This document shows positions 1-25,647 of a stretch of 64,000 bases of DNA, piece after piece. Both the position numbers and the translations under genes were made by a program. Under the pieces are notes generated by a model. That model worked only from the letters and a program-made list of their open reading frames with translations, was not told where the DNA came from and did no database searches. Positions within the stretch are counted from its first letter, which is position 1. Each line of letters starts with the position of its first letter. Source of the stretch: Dasyornis broadbenti (lineage: Eukaryota; Chordata; Aves; Passeriformes; Dasyornithidae); assembly GCA_013397935.1 (NCBI GenBank), contig VZRN01000631.1:1276058-1340057 (forward strand), written 5' to 3'.

Positions 1-307
1 CTTTGTCTTCCTTTTTGTCATCATCTTCCCCTTCCCCCTTATTCTCCTTGTTCTGTGGCCATGGGTGGTGCAGGGTCTCTGTGGTGCCCAGGGAAGGCTG
101 TGCCCCACCACGTGGGTTCAGCACTGCCTCCCCCAGCTCATCACCACCATCCCTTGCCCTCTTCTCCAGCTGCTGTTTCTTTTGGTAGCCCATCTGCTGC
201 TTCCGCTGTCTGCCATTGAGGGGGAGCTTCCTCTCCACCCAGCCCCGGGCCCGCAGCAGGCGGCGGATGATGGGATAAGGGCCCTGCACTGTGAAGATCT
301 TCTTCTC
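1..307 (-). CDS. TTLL-like exon B, truncated by window edge
   Basis: Opens in phase 0 after a ctctgcag acceptor with EKKIFTVQGPYPII, the most diagnostic TTLL3/8 stretch, then GWVERK and a low-complexity charged linker. It stays open to base 1, so the 3' end is not in the window. Confidence 0.8.
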
Positions 308-535
308 CTGCAGAGACACCAGAGAGCTCAGCCTGCCCCAGTTTGATGCCTCCAGCTCATCTCTCCTGAATCACAAGTACAAAAACGCAAGTGCGTAGCA
401 TTTCAGGGCAATGTGAAATCAGACCCCTCACCTTAATGGCCTTCTCCACATGCAGCCTGGCCTTCCTGAGCTGCTGAGGGTCAGCCGTGTGCTGGTGGCC
501 ATTGTGGTAGCCGATGTTGAGAGCTGCCACCTGCC
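1..535 (-). CDS. TTLL3/TTLL8-like tubulin glycylase, partial (two exons, runs off left edge)
   Basis: Two minus-strand exons (432-535 and 1-307) join in phase into a segment ending its first exon in LRKARLHVEKAIK and continuing EKKIFTVQGPYPIIRRLL then RARGWVERK. This is the signature N-terminal block of the TTLL3/TTLL8 branch of tubulin tyrosine ligase-like enzymes, which add glycine to tubulin tails in cilia and flagella. After it comes a variable acidic/lysine-rich linker (GEGEDDDKKEDK) that reaches base 1, so the ATP-grasp TTL catalytic domain lies outside the window. Exon 432-535 has a cag acceptor and a GTGAGG donor; exon 1-307 has a tgcag acceptor. No start codon or earlier exon was found. 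Both exons are open with intact splice sites, so a live gene is likely, but a truncated duplicate cannot be excluded. I cannot separate TTLL3 from TTLL8 by eye. Confidence 0.8.
432..535 (-). CDS. TTLL-like exon A
   Basis: 104-bp exon encoding QVAALNIGYHNGHQHTADPQ and then the basic helix LRKARLHVEKAIK. Acceptor cctcacag, donor AAG/GTGAGG. It ends in phase 0. Confidence 0.72.
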
Positions 536-1008
536 CTGTGAGGATAGCCCCATCTGAGCCTGCTGTCCCCATGTCCCCAGCCCCACGGGGCGGGCAGGGA
601 AGCGGAGAACATGCTGACCTGTCTGCCTCTGCCTCACCAAGCCTGGGGCCCCTGACATGGCATTCCCTGATCTGCCAAGTCTTGTGCCAGCATCCCGGCT
701 GCACTGCACAGCCTCAGGATGCCCCGCTGTGCCAGGGGCGGCTGGGATGTCACTTGCTCAAGTGTTGCCCCTGGCTGAGGGGCTGTGTGCCCACAGTGCT
801 GCTCTCTGTGTCCCACTGTCCCAGGGTAGTCTGATGGTGAGGGAAGCTGTGGGTGGCTCTGCCTCCCCCAGGCCAAGCAGATTTTCCTATTCCCCATGCC
901 ATTAGGGACCGAGGTGTGTGTCCAGCACACGCCTCCTGATTCCAGCACCCCTGTGATGCCACAATGCAGGATGCTCAAAAGCAGCCTCAACATCACAGGC
1001 CTTGGTTT

Positions 1009-1224
1009 GTCCCTCTTGTGAGGGACTGTAACTACCTTGACAGCTGCTTAAAACGCAACACAGCAAAATACAGACAGTCCAGGAGGTTCCTGGAAAGCTT
1101 TGATGATCACTTCCTAACACAGGTAGTGGAGGATCCCACATGGAACGGTGTGCTCCTCAACCTTATGCTAATAACCAGGAAAAGCCTTGTTGAACATGTG
1201 AAGGCTGTGAACTGTCCTAGGTAA
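1009..1224 (+). mobile_element. CR1 LINE fragment (endonuclease-region remnant)
   Basis: The plus-strand frame reads RDCNYLDSCLKRNTAKYRQS, RRFLESFDDHFLTQVVEDPT and LITRKSLVEHVKAVNCPR. This is a decayed form of the end of the CR1 endonuclease domain, usually of the form GDFNHPDICW, SRRFLE, DNFLTQ, LTNKEGLVGDV. It stops at a TAA after CPR, and the expected histidine/serine motif (SDH) is absent. It is a dead 5'-truncated relic. Confidence 0.72.
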
Positions 1225-1579
1225 TCTCCGTGACAGAACTCTGCCAGAAACAGTTTCACCTTACAGTGTAATTTCTGACTACTATTTGATTTTATTTTGA
1301 TGTCTACTGTTTAGAAAATTGTCCCTTTGCTTCTCCTTCTTTCAGAGATGCAGTTTCATTTACAATTATCCATGGGCTCCTTGCCCACACTGCCTTCTAT
1401 GACTTAACTGAAGCACTACTATTTTTGTTATTTACAACCATCTGCAGCCAGCAGAAGTTTTATCCTGACAGACAAAAAATCACAAAGTGGTCATTCAGTG
1501 TCGTTTCACTCTGATTCACCCCAATGGATCTATTGACAAGAACCTCAGTTACCTGGTCTCAGTGGCAGGTCGTAATATT

Positions 1580-1859
1580 CAACTGGTATCACAGACAGGA
1601 TCCCTTGGCTGTGGTGGAGTGATCTGTGTGATCCAGACCTGTTAGAATGTTTTTCTCCAGGAGAAAAGTCAGGGCAATCCTCTGAGGGTCATTTTTGGGG
1701 AAAGCTTTGCAGCTCTCAGGAATGCTCACAGAGAGCTGCTGAACCAGAAGTGGTTCAGAGGGAAAGGGAAATTAAGCAGTTGCTTCAATTGGCCCTTCGG
1801 GAGGTGATGGAGCAAGAAGAATCTCTTAGAAAGATGCTAGAAGCAAAAAATTGGGAATA
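1580..1859 (+). other. Unexplained 92-codon open frame with coiled-coil-like end
   Basis: Between in-frame stops the plus strand encodes about 92 residues with no convincing ATG near the start. The second half (EVVQREREIKQLLQLALREV, then MEQEESLRKMLEAKNWE and a stop) is strongly helical and charged, like a short coiled coil. An acceptor-like ctttgcagctctcag lies at about 1705-1719, so it could be a terminal exon, a retrocopy fragment, or chance. I do not recognise the family. Confidence 0.25.
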
Positions 1860-1970
1860 ATGAATGTAACATCAATTTAGGACGCCCCAGAATAGTGTTG
1901 GTTTATTACCTCTTCTGGCAAGTTGGAAGAACTTAGGAAGAATTATCTGGAGGATGAAGAGATACATACT

Positions 1971-2160
1971 CAGGTTGGACACCGGGAGGCATTTCTTCAT
2001 GGAAAGAGTTGTTAACATTGGAATGGGCTGCCCAGGGCGGTGGTGGAGTCACCGTCCCTGGAGGTGCTGAAGGAAAGACTGCATGTGGCACTCAGTGCCG
2101 TGGTCTGGTTCACACAGTGGTGTTCGGTCAAAGGTTGGACTTGACGATCTCAGTGGCTTG
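1971..2160 (+). mobile_element. CR1 LINE 3'-end fragment
   Basis: Matches the familiar avian CR1 3' region in sense orientation: caggttggacaccgggag, a variant of the TTCTTCAC segment, gggctgcccagg, ggtggtggagtc, ccctggaggtgctgaagg, then ggttggacttgacgatctca. The terminal 8-bp direct repeats of CR1 are not seen. The subfamily looks like the variant ending in the GATCTCAGAGG-type tail. Diverged. Confidence 0.8.
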
Positions 2161-2736
2161 GAACTCTGCAGTGCAGGTGTCCATCACCACCCCCTACAAG
2201 ACTCCCTCCTTCATTTGAGAGATAACAAGGGTCTATGGGAGACATGGCAAATGGATTGTAGATTATTATATAGAAATTATTATCCTTTCAAGAAATCTGA
2301 AGGAAAACAAAATGTGCCCATTGGGGTGGAATGAGTTTCAGGTCTCATGTGCACTCTTGCAAGCAAATGGGAGAACATGAAAGCAGAACACTAGGCAGTG
2401 ATTGTCCTGGTTGTAAATTCTGACTTCTCTGTAGCCTCTACAGACAATCCAGAACATTTCTGTCTTAGGTAATTACTGAATGCTATCTTCGTATCTATAT
2501 ATTTAAAGGAGAAGGGTAATGTATCTTCCAGGAAGAAGCTTTGCATTGGTGTAAAGAAAGCCTCATATAGCCAGACCCTTACAAAGGACATGTGTGTCTC
2601 AGTGGCCATTCCATGAAGTATACTGAGCCAGCTGCAAGACCTAGAATCACATGAGGATAAACCTTTTTGCAGACTAAGCCCTCAACAAAAGATCATGTGT
2701 AAACAACATAGTCCATAGAGGAAAAAAAGATACAAG

Positions 2737-2742
2737 TTTATT
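2737..2742 (-). terminator. ANKEF1 poly(A) signal
   Basis: AATAAA on the minus strand about 117 nt past the ANKEF1 stop, giving a very short 3' UTR. It is the first canonical hexamer after the stop. Confidence 0.7.
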
Positions 2743-2858
2743 GTATCATAACTGAGGTATGTTTACTGAGCACTGCATGATTCCTTCTTTGAAAAAAAGT
2801 AGCCTTTTACATCTTTGTCTCCTCAAAGTGCTGAGATATCTTCTTCCAGATGCTGTGC

Positions 2859-18675
<15,817 letters not shown>

Positions 18676-18740
18676 GGCCGTCTCCTTGGCAACGGCGTCG
18701 GGAGGGAGGGAGTCGTGAGGCGGCACCACGTTCCCTCAGC

Positions 18741-18812
18741 GCCACCGGATCCCCTCAACCGGCGAGTCCCGTCCGTGCCACCGGATCCCCTCAGCCGGCG
18801 GGTCCCCGCAGC
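18741..18812. repeat. Two copies of a 36-bp unit upstream of ANKEF1 exon 1
   Basis: gccaccggatcccctca starts at 18741 and again at 18777, each followed by ccggcg and gtccc. A more diverged third copy (gtcccctcag, ccggcgggg) follows to about 18855. Confidence 0.8.
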
Positions 18813-18910
18813 GCCATCGCGGCCTCTCGGTCCCCTCAGTGCCGGCGGGGCCCCTCAGCTCGGTACAGACCAGCACCAGCCGCCCTCCGAGCCGCCGGGG
18901 GGGAGGCGGG

Positions 18911-21900
18911 CACACGGGGAAAGACTTGGGTGTCGTGGGCTCTGTTTTCTAGTTGCTGACTTACTTGCCAAATCTCTTTTTCCTCCCTCATGAGAAGCAA
19001 CGCTGTATGGTTGTTTCGCCTCCAGATTTTCCTGGAAAAATGGAGTGGCAAGGTCTGTGTATTACCCAACCACACAGCCATCCCCACAGGGTCCGTGTAG
19101 CACAATAATATAAACGAGCTTGGATGGAAATGTAATCATTCACAGTCCAGACTGGAAGGAGAAATCCATTTATTAACAGGAGACAAATGCCAGTGATTGG
19201 GGGCAAACGCTCAGAACTTGTCAAGTGAAGCCTAAGTCATTCTAGAAGGCAACTGCACTAACCCTGGGACTGCCAAGCTCTCTGTACCTCCGTTCTGTCC
19301 ATTTCTTTTAGTGCCGAATTTTCGAATGCCACAACCCAGCCCTCAGTGCTCCTGCCAGGCTCCATAGTCATGCATGGGATAACTGCAACAACACTGTCTG
19401 TCTTGTTCCTGGCCGAGCCAGGCTGTTGAATTGTTTGCAAATCACCTCTAGCATTAGGAAATTTTTTTTTTAAAAAACTGTTTTTAATGTGAAATCTCTT
19501 CTGCCAGGGAAGTGGTGACGCGCAGCTGGATGCATGTCCAACAGCATGGCAAGGTGGCTGATGAAAGCCATGGGACTGTGTGGTGAGTCAGAAGAAAAAA
19601 CATTGTTTTAGCGTAAAGTATTTCATTATTTACCCTGCAAAGAATGCCATTTGTACAGCAGCTATTTCATGTTAGCACTCTGTGGTGCGAATTGGCTGGA
19701 TTGGTAGTGATGCACCGTTCTGCCTTGGTGGATTGCTTTCCTCTTTGGAAAACATAGCATTCAGGCCCTTCTCTATCTCCTTGGTTGCACTAAATAGATG
19801 ACGCAGACATGGCACAGGAGAAGATGTTTCCCTGCCTGTTCTGTATAAGATTTTTGCTTTTGTTGTTGCCACAACTAAGGAGACACATGTCTTGGCCAAA
19901 GACCTGGGGTAAATTCTCCTGTTTCACTTTGTTGAGCAGCACAAATTAAATTCCCGTAAGAAAAGCTAGCACATGTATTTTGAAATTTAGTCCAATATGA
20001 AAATAACTGAAGACCCTGTCTGAAACATCTGCATGCCTTGTCTCTGGAAACCGGGAAACACTGGAACCAGACTATAACCAGTCTGGGTACTTGGTATTTT
20101 ACCCCAAGTGTGAATGTGCATGTAACTGCATGTATATATAGATTTAGATTTTTATTGCTTGATTTGCTTTCTCATGGTGATCAGCTTTCCAGGGGCTTTT
20201 TGAGAGTGATAATGAGGATTCATGGTGCAAGAAGCAAAACATCCTTTTTCGGCAGCTGAACATCATATTGGATGTTTCAAAGCAATGTGGCTTCAAGAGC
20301 AGAGGTGCTGCTCTGGTATTAGGGTACTGCAACATCTCCAAAATAAATAGGATTAAAATCCTCTTAGAGAAACTCAGTGTATTCCTTGCCTATAGAGATA
20401 AATAAAGCTCAGCAGTGAAAATTTTTCCAAGGTCTGAAGCCTCAAACTGCTGGGCTCTTTTTGGCTGACAGCTCTGTTTTGGAGGAATGCCAAGCTACTG
20501 CAGGGATGCAAGTGGGATGGTGCTGTTATAAATGTAACTGACTGCACTAAGGGAGAAAAGGTGTAAACTGCCTGGAGCTTTGAAGATACCCTGGAGATGA
20601 CAGCTCCCAGAGCCAAACCTGGGAGACACGTCTCAGGACAAGTCTGGGCACATTGTCCACGTGCTCTGGGCCAGCCCCAGGTGTGTCACTGCCTGAGTCC
20701 TCACCTGAGGGCAGTGCTGCCCAGAGCTGTGATGTGGTATGAGTTCAGGCAGCCTTGGAACTGCTCTGTCCAGGATGCTGTAAGTATGGCCCTTCCCTTC
20801 CCACACGGGACAGCTCTCACAGCCAGGATGAAGCTTCTGGGACAATCCAAGAGGTGCTCCACTGGCTTCATGGTTCCCTGGATGAATGGAATGTGTGGAG
20901 CCCATAGCAGATGGGTTTTGTTCAGTGTCTGATAATGAGATCACCACTAGTAAATCATTTCCAAATCAAGATTATTCCAAAGAACATTTATTACCGAGGA
21001 ACATATATGTTTTCCCCTTGTTTTACATTTCTCAAACATTAACCTCAATTGCTCCTACAACATACATGCTTCACCATCATAGTTAAAGTCCCCATTATTG
21101 ATGTGCTCACTTTGCAGCTCCAAAATCATCTAATTACACATGAAAACATTTCACTGCTGAACAGGTGCTTCCAAATATTTGAAATACAACGGCTGTGAAG
21201 TTTTGTTTGGTGCTAGCAGAAGGTACCAGGCTGAGAGCACTACACAGTCCCTCCTGGAACAAGTGGAACAGTAAAGCTGCCTTCCTCTGTCCCACTTGTT
21301 GTCTCTGTATTGTGCTGGGTTTTATGAGTGGATGTCAAAGCACAAGGATGCTTCAGATGTGCCACAGCTGACCTCTGGAGGGAGGCAGTGCACCACAAGG
21401 ACTCTCAGGTTGGATGGCACTGGAATCCTGCTGACATCAGTGGGAGCTAGGCTGGTGACAGCCTGACTTCAGCTGCATGGTGTGCTTGAGGATTGTCTGG
21501 TTTTTGCTTTAGCCTTTTACTGTGGAAGTAATTATCGCTGTTATTCATCTCTCTGGATTCTGATGCTACTGCAAAAAATCTGCTGTGTGGTGCATTCCAC
21601 CCAAAATCTCCTTGTTCAGATTTGCCAGCTTGGGAGAATGATACAAATTTACACATTGGGCTAATTCTGAAGGTCATCTGGGGAGCTGTTCTGGGGGCAT
21701 TGCTCCAACTGTGCCCTCACAAGTGAAGGAAGAAATCTCCTTCTTGAGACAATCTCTGTTTCATGCAGCAGCACAGCCACCTCAGAAGTGTGCTGGCAGC
21801 TACTCCACCTGTATATCCTGGGATCTGCTCTGTTTCTGGTTTTGATGCCACTATGAAGCTGTTGATATCACTCAGATCAATGCACAGCTTTCTAAACTGG

Positions 21901-24900
21901 TTTAGCTTAACTCATTTGTTCTTCTTTATACTCTTCCTGTTATTGCTTAATATTAAAACCAATGTTCATTCTTTCTACCAATTAATATGCACTCTTAGGA
22001 ATAGGCTTTTGCATAGAAGAGAAAATCCATGAAATAAGGTCCCTGATGCTGTGTCCTTGGAGAAGAGACTTGGGAGAAAAGCTGTGCCTCTTTTGGGGTG
22101 GTTGTTTTCAAGTGAAAAAAAAAAATTCCCAAATGGTCAGCAGGGCTTATGAAGACAAGTAGTGATAAAAGCTAAAGTGTTCAGGCAAGAAGGTCTCCAT
22201 TGAAGGCAGCTGAGTTGAATGCTATATTGAAAAACAGTCCCAGAAAGGGTCTGAGTTTTGGGAGAGGGGTGTTTCATTTTTAAGAGTAATATCAATAGAG
22301 GTTTGGCTGTGAGTTTTTTTGTTTGGTGTTTTTGGGGGGATTTTTTTATCTTTGTCACCTCAGTTTTTCCTCAAACACTGTTTCTTTTTTGGATGATGTA
22401 AATACAGGCTTCTTGTATGCCCCTGCACTTCAACCTGACTTGAGGTAAAGGTGATTTTAGGGTTCCTGGGGAAGAGGGAGGCACTCTTCAACCAGGCATG
22501 TGGCAAAGTAACAAGGGATGGTGGGGCAGTCCAGCAACTTTGCACTCCCAGCTTGTGCTTCCCAGGTACAATATGGGACAGAATGAGGGCTGGGATCTCT
22601 AGAATCAGGTGAGCTTTCCAGTGCCACAGAGCAGGGCAGGAGTTCAGCTGAAGAGCTGACAGCTCTGGGGATCCTCAGAATTGATCACTGACCTGGTTAG
22701 CAAGGTTTGTTCACTAAAACCTCCTCTTTCTAATCCCACAACTTGTGTACTCCATTGCACTTGTGGAGGAGGGAATGCTGCACCCCTTCCATCCCCATTC
22801 CTATGAGGGTCTCTTTCTTATTAAGTCCAGGGATTCTGAAATCATTCCTGCTACTTATTTTCATGTTTACTTGTCTAATGCTGTGCCTTGGAACGCATAT
22901 AACATGGTGGGAGGATTCCAGATGACTTCAGTGGGATATTCTGTTAATAACTGAAGCTCTGACTCTCTCTTCATTAGTTCTTTTTCTGCAGATCATAATA
23001 CTAAAAAGCTCAGGGGAAAGAATAAAGATAATAATTTTGTAGCTGTTTTTCACTTAGTTTCCAGACTGATGGTTAGACAGCATTGAAACTACAAACTGCT
23101 TTCATTTGTCCCATAGATTCTCACCCTGTCACTCTATCCTGTTTAAAATCCTATGCACTGCAAGTTCTTAGTTTCCAAGGTGAAGGAATAAATGTCCTGG
23201 AGTCTTTCTCGTCTGATGTTACATGAGGCTACTGAAATATTGATCACATGCTTCACCCTGTACCCAGGAAATAAAGGAGGAATTTCCAGTTGGAAGTTAT
23301 TTCGTATCTGTGAGGCAGATCTGGTGGTGCTGGCTCTCAGCAACTTAGTGCAGGAGCTTTTAGAAATTCAAATAGAAGGGAGATAGTATAATGGAAAGTG
23401 ACATTGGTTTTGGAACAGAGATCAACACATGTACCCTGGGCCTGATGGAGAAACATCTGGGTTTCAAAGCTGCTTGTGGAGTCCAGTGCTACTTACTGTG
23501 AGGAGGGGTAATCTGCACAAAGAACAGCTAAGAGCTTGAAAGCAACGCTTCCAAAGCGATGCAGGGCTGCTGAAATCCCTGAGGTCAAGCAGGGGGAATT
23601 CCTATACAAGAAATTGATTGGTTCAGTTGGAATAAGCCTCATTGCTGTTCCCTTGCTTGGCCCTGCTCAGTTGTGGTTAAATGAGGAGAGGGATGATAAT
23701 CATCTGATTATCCTGCTATTGACAGTCTGTGGAACAGTTGGGAGCCCAGGCTTGTCCTCTTGCCAATGTCAGCTCCAGGGATGGGTTCAGCATTTGGAAA
23801 GAGAAATAGCATGTTCCACAATCTCCAACAGGTGCAGTGGCTGTTCCACTGCTGAGTGTACCAGGAGAGAACCTGGAATTGTCACTCTCTTGGCTCATCT
23901 CACCTATGTTCCTGACTCACACTGCCCAAATTACCCACCAGGAGAGAGCATAAATCTTCTCAGTAATTAATTAAATATGTTAGGAAAGACTTCCCAGGTA
24001 TAGGATGCAAGGTCTGCTTCAGATGAAAAAGTTAACTATGTCAGCTTACAGCAGAGTCTTTGTTTTGATGTGGGAGACCTGGCATGGGAAAGGCTAGTGC
24101 TCACTGCTGCTGTCTTTTACCAATCAGTGCCACCACAGTTGATCCCAGCTCTTCCGGGATCTTTAGGCCCCAGAATTCTTAGATTTTTTTGCCATGCCAG
24201 AACCAAGTCAGATTTAAAATTGTATATGTGTAAATCAACAGTCTTTTCCACAACAATTAATAGGAGAGTGTTAATGGAGCTACCATGATCAATTACTCTC
24301 ATAGATAAATGTAACTAATGTTCTGTGTTCATGTTACTAGATATTTTTTCTTCAGACTTTATTCCTTACAATAATAGCAAAACCTGAATATGTTTTCTTC
24401 TGAGCTCTAAGTATACTGATATCTGTCACCTTGGTGTTTAGCTCTCTCACTACAGTTTAGGTCAACGCATTGATTAATCCAGATATTAGATAAAAGACAG
24501 AGTTTATTTAGGATTAAATACTCATTTTTAAATTGAATATGTAACTTGTTTTCTGAAGTCTGTGATATATCGGCTTTGTTACAGATTTATCCAGAACACC
24601 TGAAAAAGTGCTGAACTGTAGTTAGCCAAGATAGTATTCCCATATTAACAACTTTATTATTCATAGAATCATGGAATGGTTTGGGTTGGAAGGGACCTTA
24701 AAGGTCATCAAATTCCACCCCCTCTCCATCATGGGCAGGGACCTCTCTCACTAAACCAGGTTGCTCAGAGCTTCAAGACTTCGTAACTTGCTACAGCCAC
24801 TTTACTCCATTCAAAGTATTTCAAGGTCCATTGCTCATTTCTAGCTTTTCCATTAACCTCTTCCTATCGCCCCTAAATAAGTGGCTACTCAGGTTTCTAC

Positions 24901-25110
24901 AAATAAGGTCTTTTCATCTCTGCTGCAATGACTTCAGGTGTACAGCTGCCCTGTAGGACATGCTCCATTTTGTCTGCATCATGTCTGTGATACAATAACC
25001 TGCTATTGCTTTAGAAAAAGATGTATTAAATTTTCAAAGCAATAACTAAAGCAGCTTAGGTGGATGGGTTTTTTTCCACATGGGAGAGATAAAGTTACTT
25101 AAACAAATTA
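18911..25110. other. Gene-free interval between ANKEF1 and the BDH1-like gene
   Basis: About 6 kb. One CR1 piece (24661-24785) is the only element recognised. Several open frames over 100 codons on either strand (for example 23536-23970 plus) lack an ATG start or any family resemblance. Confidence 0.6.
24661..24785 (-). mobile_element. CR1 LINE 3'-end fragment
   Basis: Reads tcatagaatcatggaatgg, ttgggttggaagggacc, ttaaaggtcatc, gggcagggacctctctcact and aaaccaggttgctcagagc: the reverse complement of a CR1 tail. The insertion is therefore in minus orientation and heavily 5'-truncated. Confidence 0.88.
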
Positions 25111-25116
25111 TTTAAT
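25111..25116 (-). terminator. Candidate poly(A) signal of the BDH1-like gene
   Basis: ATTAAA on the minus strand about 185 nt past the stop codon. A canonical AATAAA lies further on at 24653-24658, beside the CR1 copy. Which is used is not decidable here. Confidence 0.3.
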
Positions 25117-25299
25117 TTTACACAGGGTCCTGTCTGTTTTTCCCTAGGAGTCAGTGACAGGTCTGACTAGAGAGACCCTCCAAAGTTTGTATTGGTTAAT
25201 TGGTGTCACTAGAGTGACACATGGGGGCATTAAATTCAGCTCTGACTTCCACTTTTTATAAACTGCCTCACCTGAGTTAGTGAATAGCACCAATGTAGG

Positions 25300-25647
25300 C
25301 TATGCAAGTTTTACTTTGCTCAGAGCATAGGACAGAACAGAATCCATCACAACGGTGGGGAATAAAGCACACACAAACACCAGGGCCTTTTCCTTCAGCT
25401 TCGCCACCATGTACCGTGCCTTGGGTGCAGGAGATGTTAAAGCATCGACCATAGCATCTACAACCTCATTGCCATTGGTGCTTCCCTCACTGAGGATGCT
25501 GTTGAAGAAGTTTGCCCGCTCTTGAACGTACTCCTTGTTGTAAACAGCCTTTTCCTCTTCGCTGAGTTCATTCCAGATCTCTTCAGCACTGACTGGTGGC
25601 TGAATTTTTGTAGAGCGTGCATAATTTCCTGGCTGGATAATACAGAC
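25300..25647 (-). CDS. BDH1-like last coding exon
   Basis: Begins [18 protein letters not shown] in phase 0 after a gctttcag acceptor and runs 115 codons to a TAG at 25300-25302. The end is more hydrophobic than human BDH1, which may reflect a different membrane or lipid contact. Confidence 0.9.
   Translation of the reverse strand, partial: VCIIQPGNYARSTKIQPPVSAEEIWNELSEEEKAVYNKEYVQERANFFNSILSEGSTNGNEVVDAMVDALTSPAPKARYMVAKLKEKALVFVCALFPTVVMDSVLSYALSKVKLA

Larger units (their letters stand above)
536..2736. other. Spacer between the TTLL-like exons and the 3' end of ANKEF1
   Basis: No gene is assigned. It holds two plus-strand CR1 fragments (about 1009-1224 and 1971-2160) and an unexplained open frame at about 1580-1859. 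Bases 560-960 are fairly GC-rich, but no further TTLL exon was recognised there. Confidence 0.6.

Noticed and set aside
23536..23970. 144-codon plus-strand frame between ANKEF1 and the BDH1-like gene
   Set aside because: Begins at a TTG; no domain recognised; probably chance.
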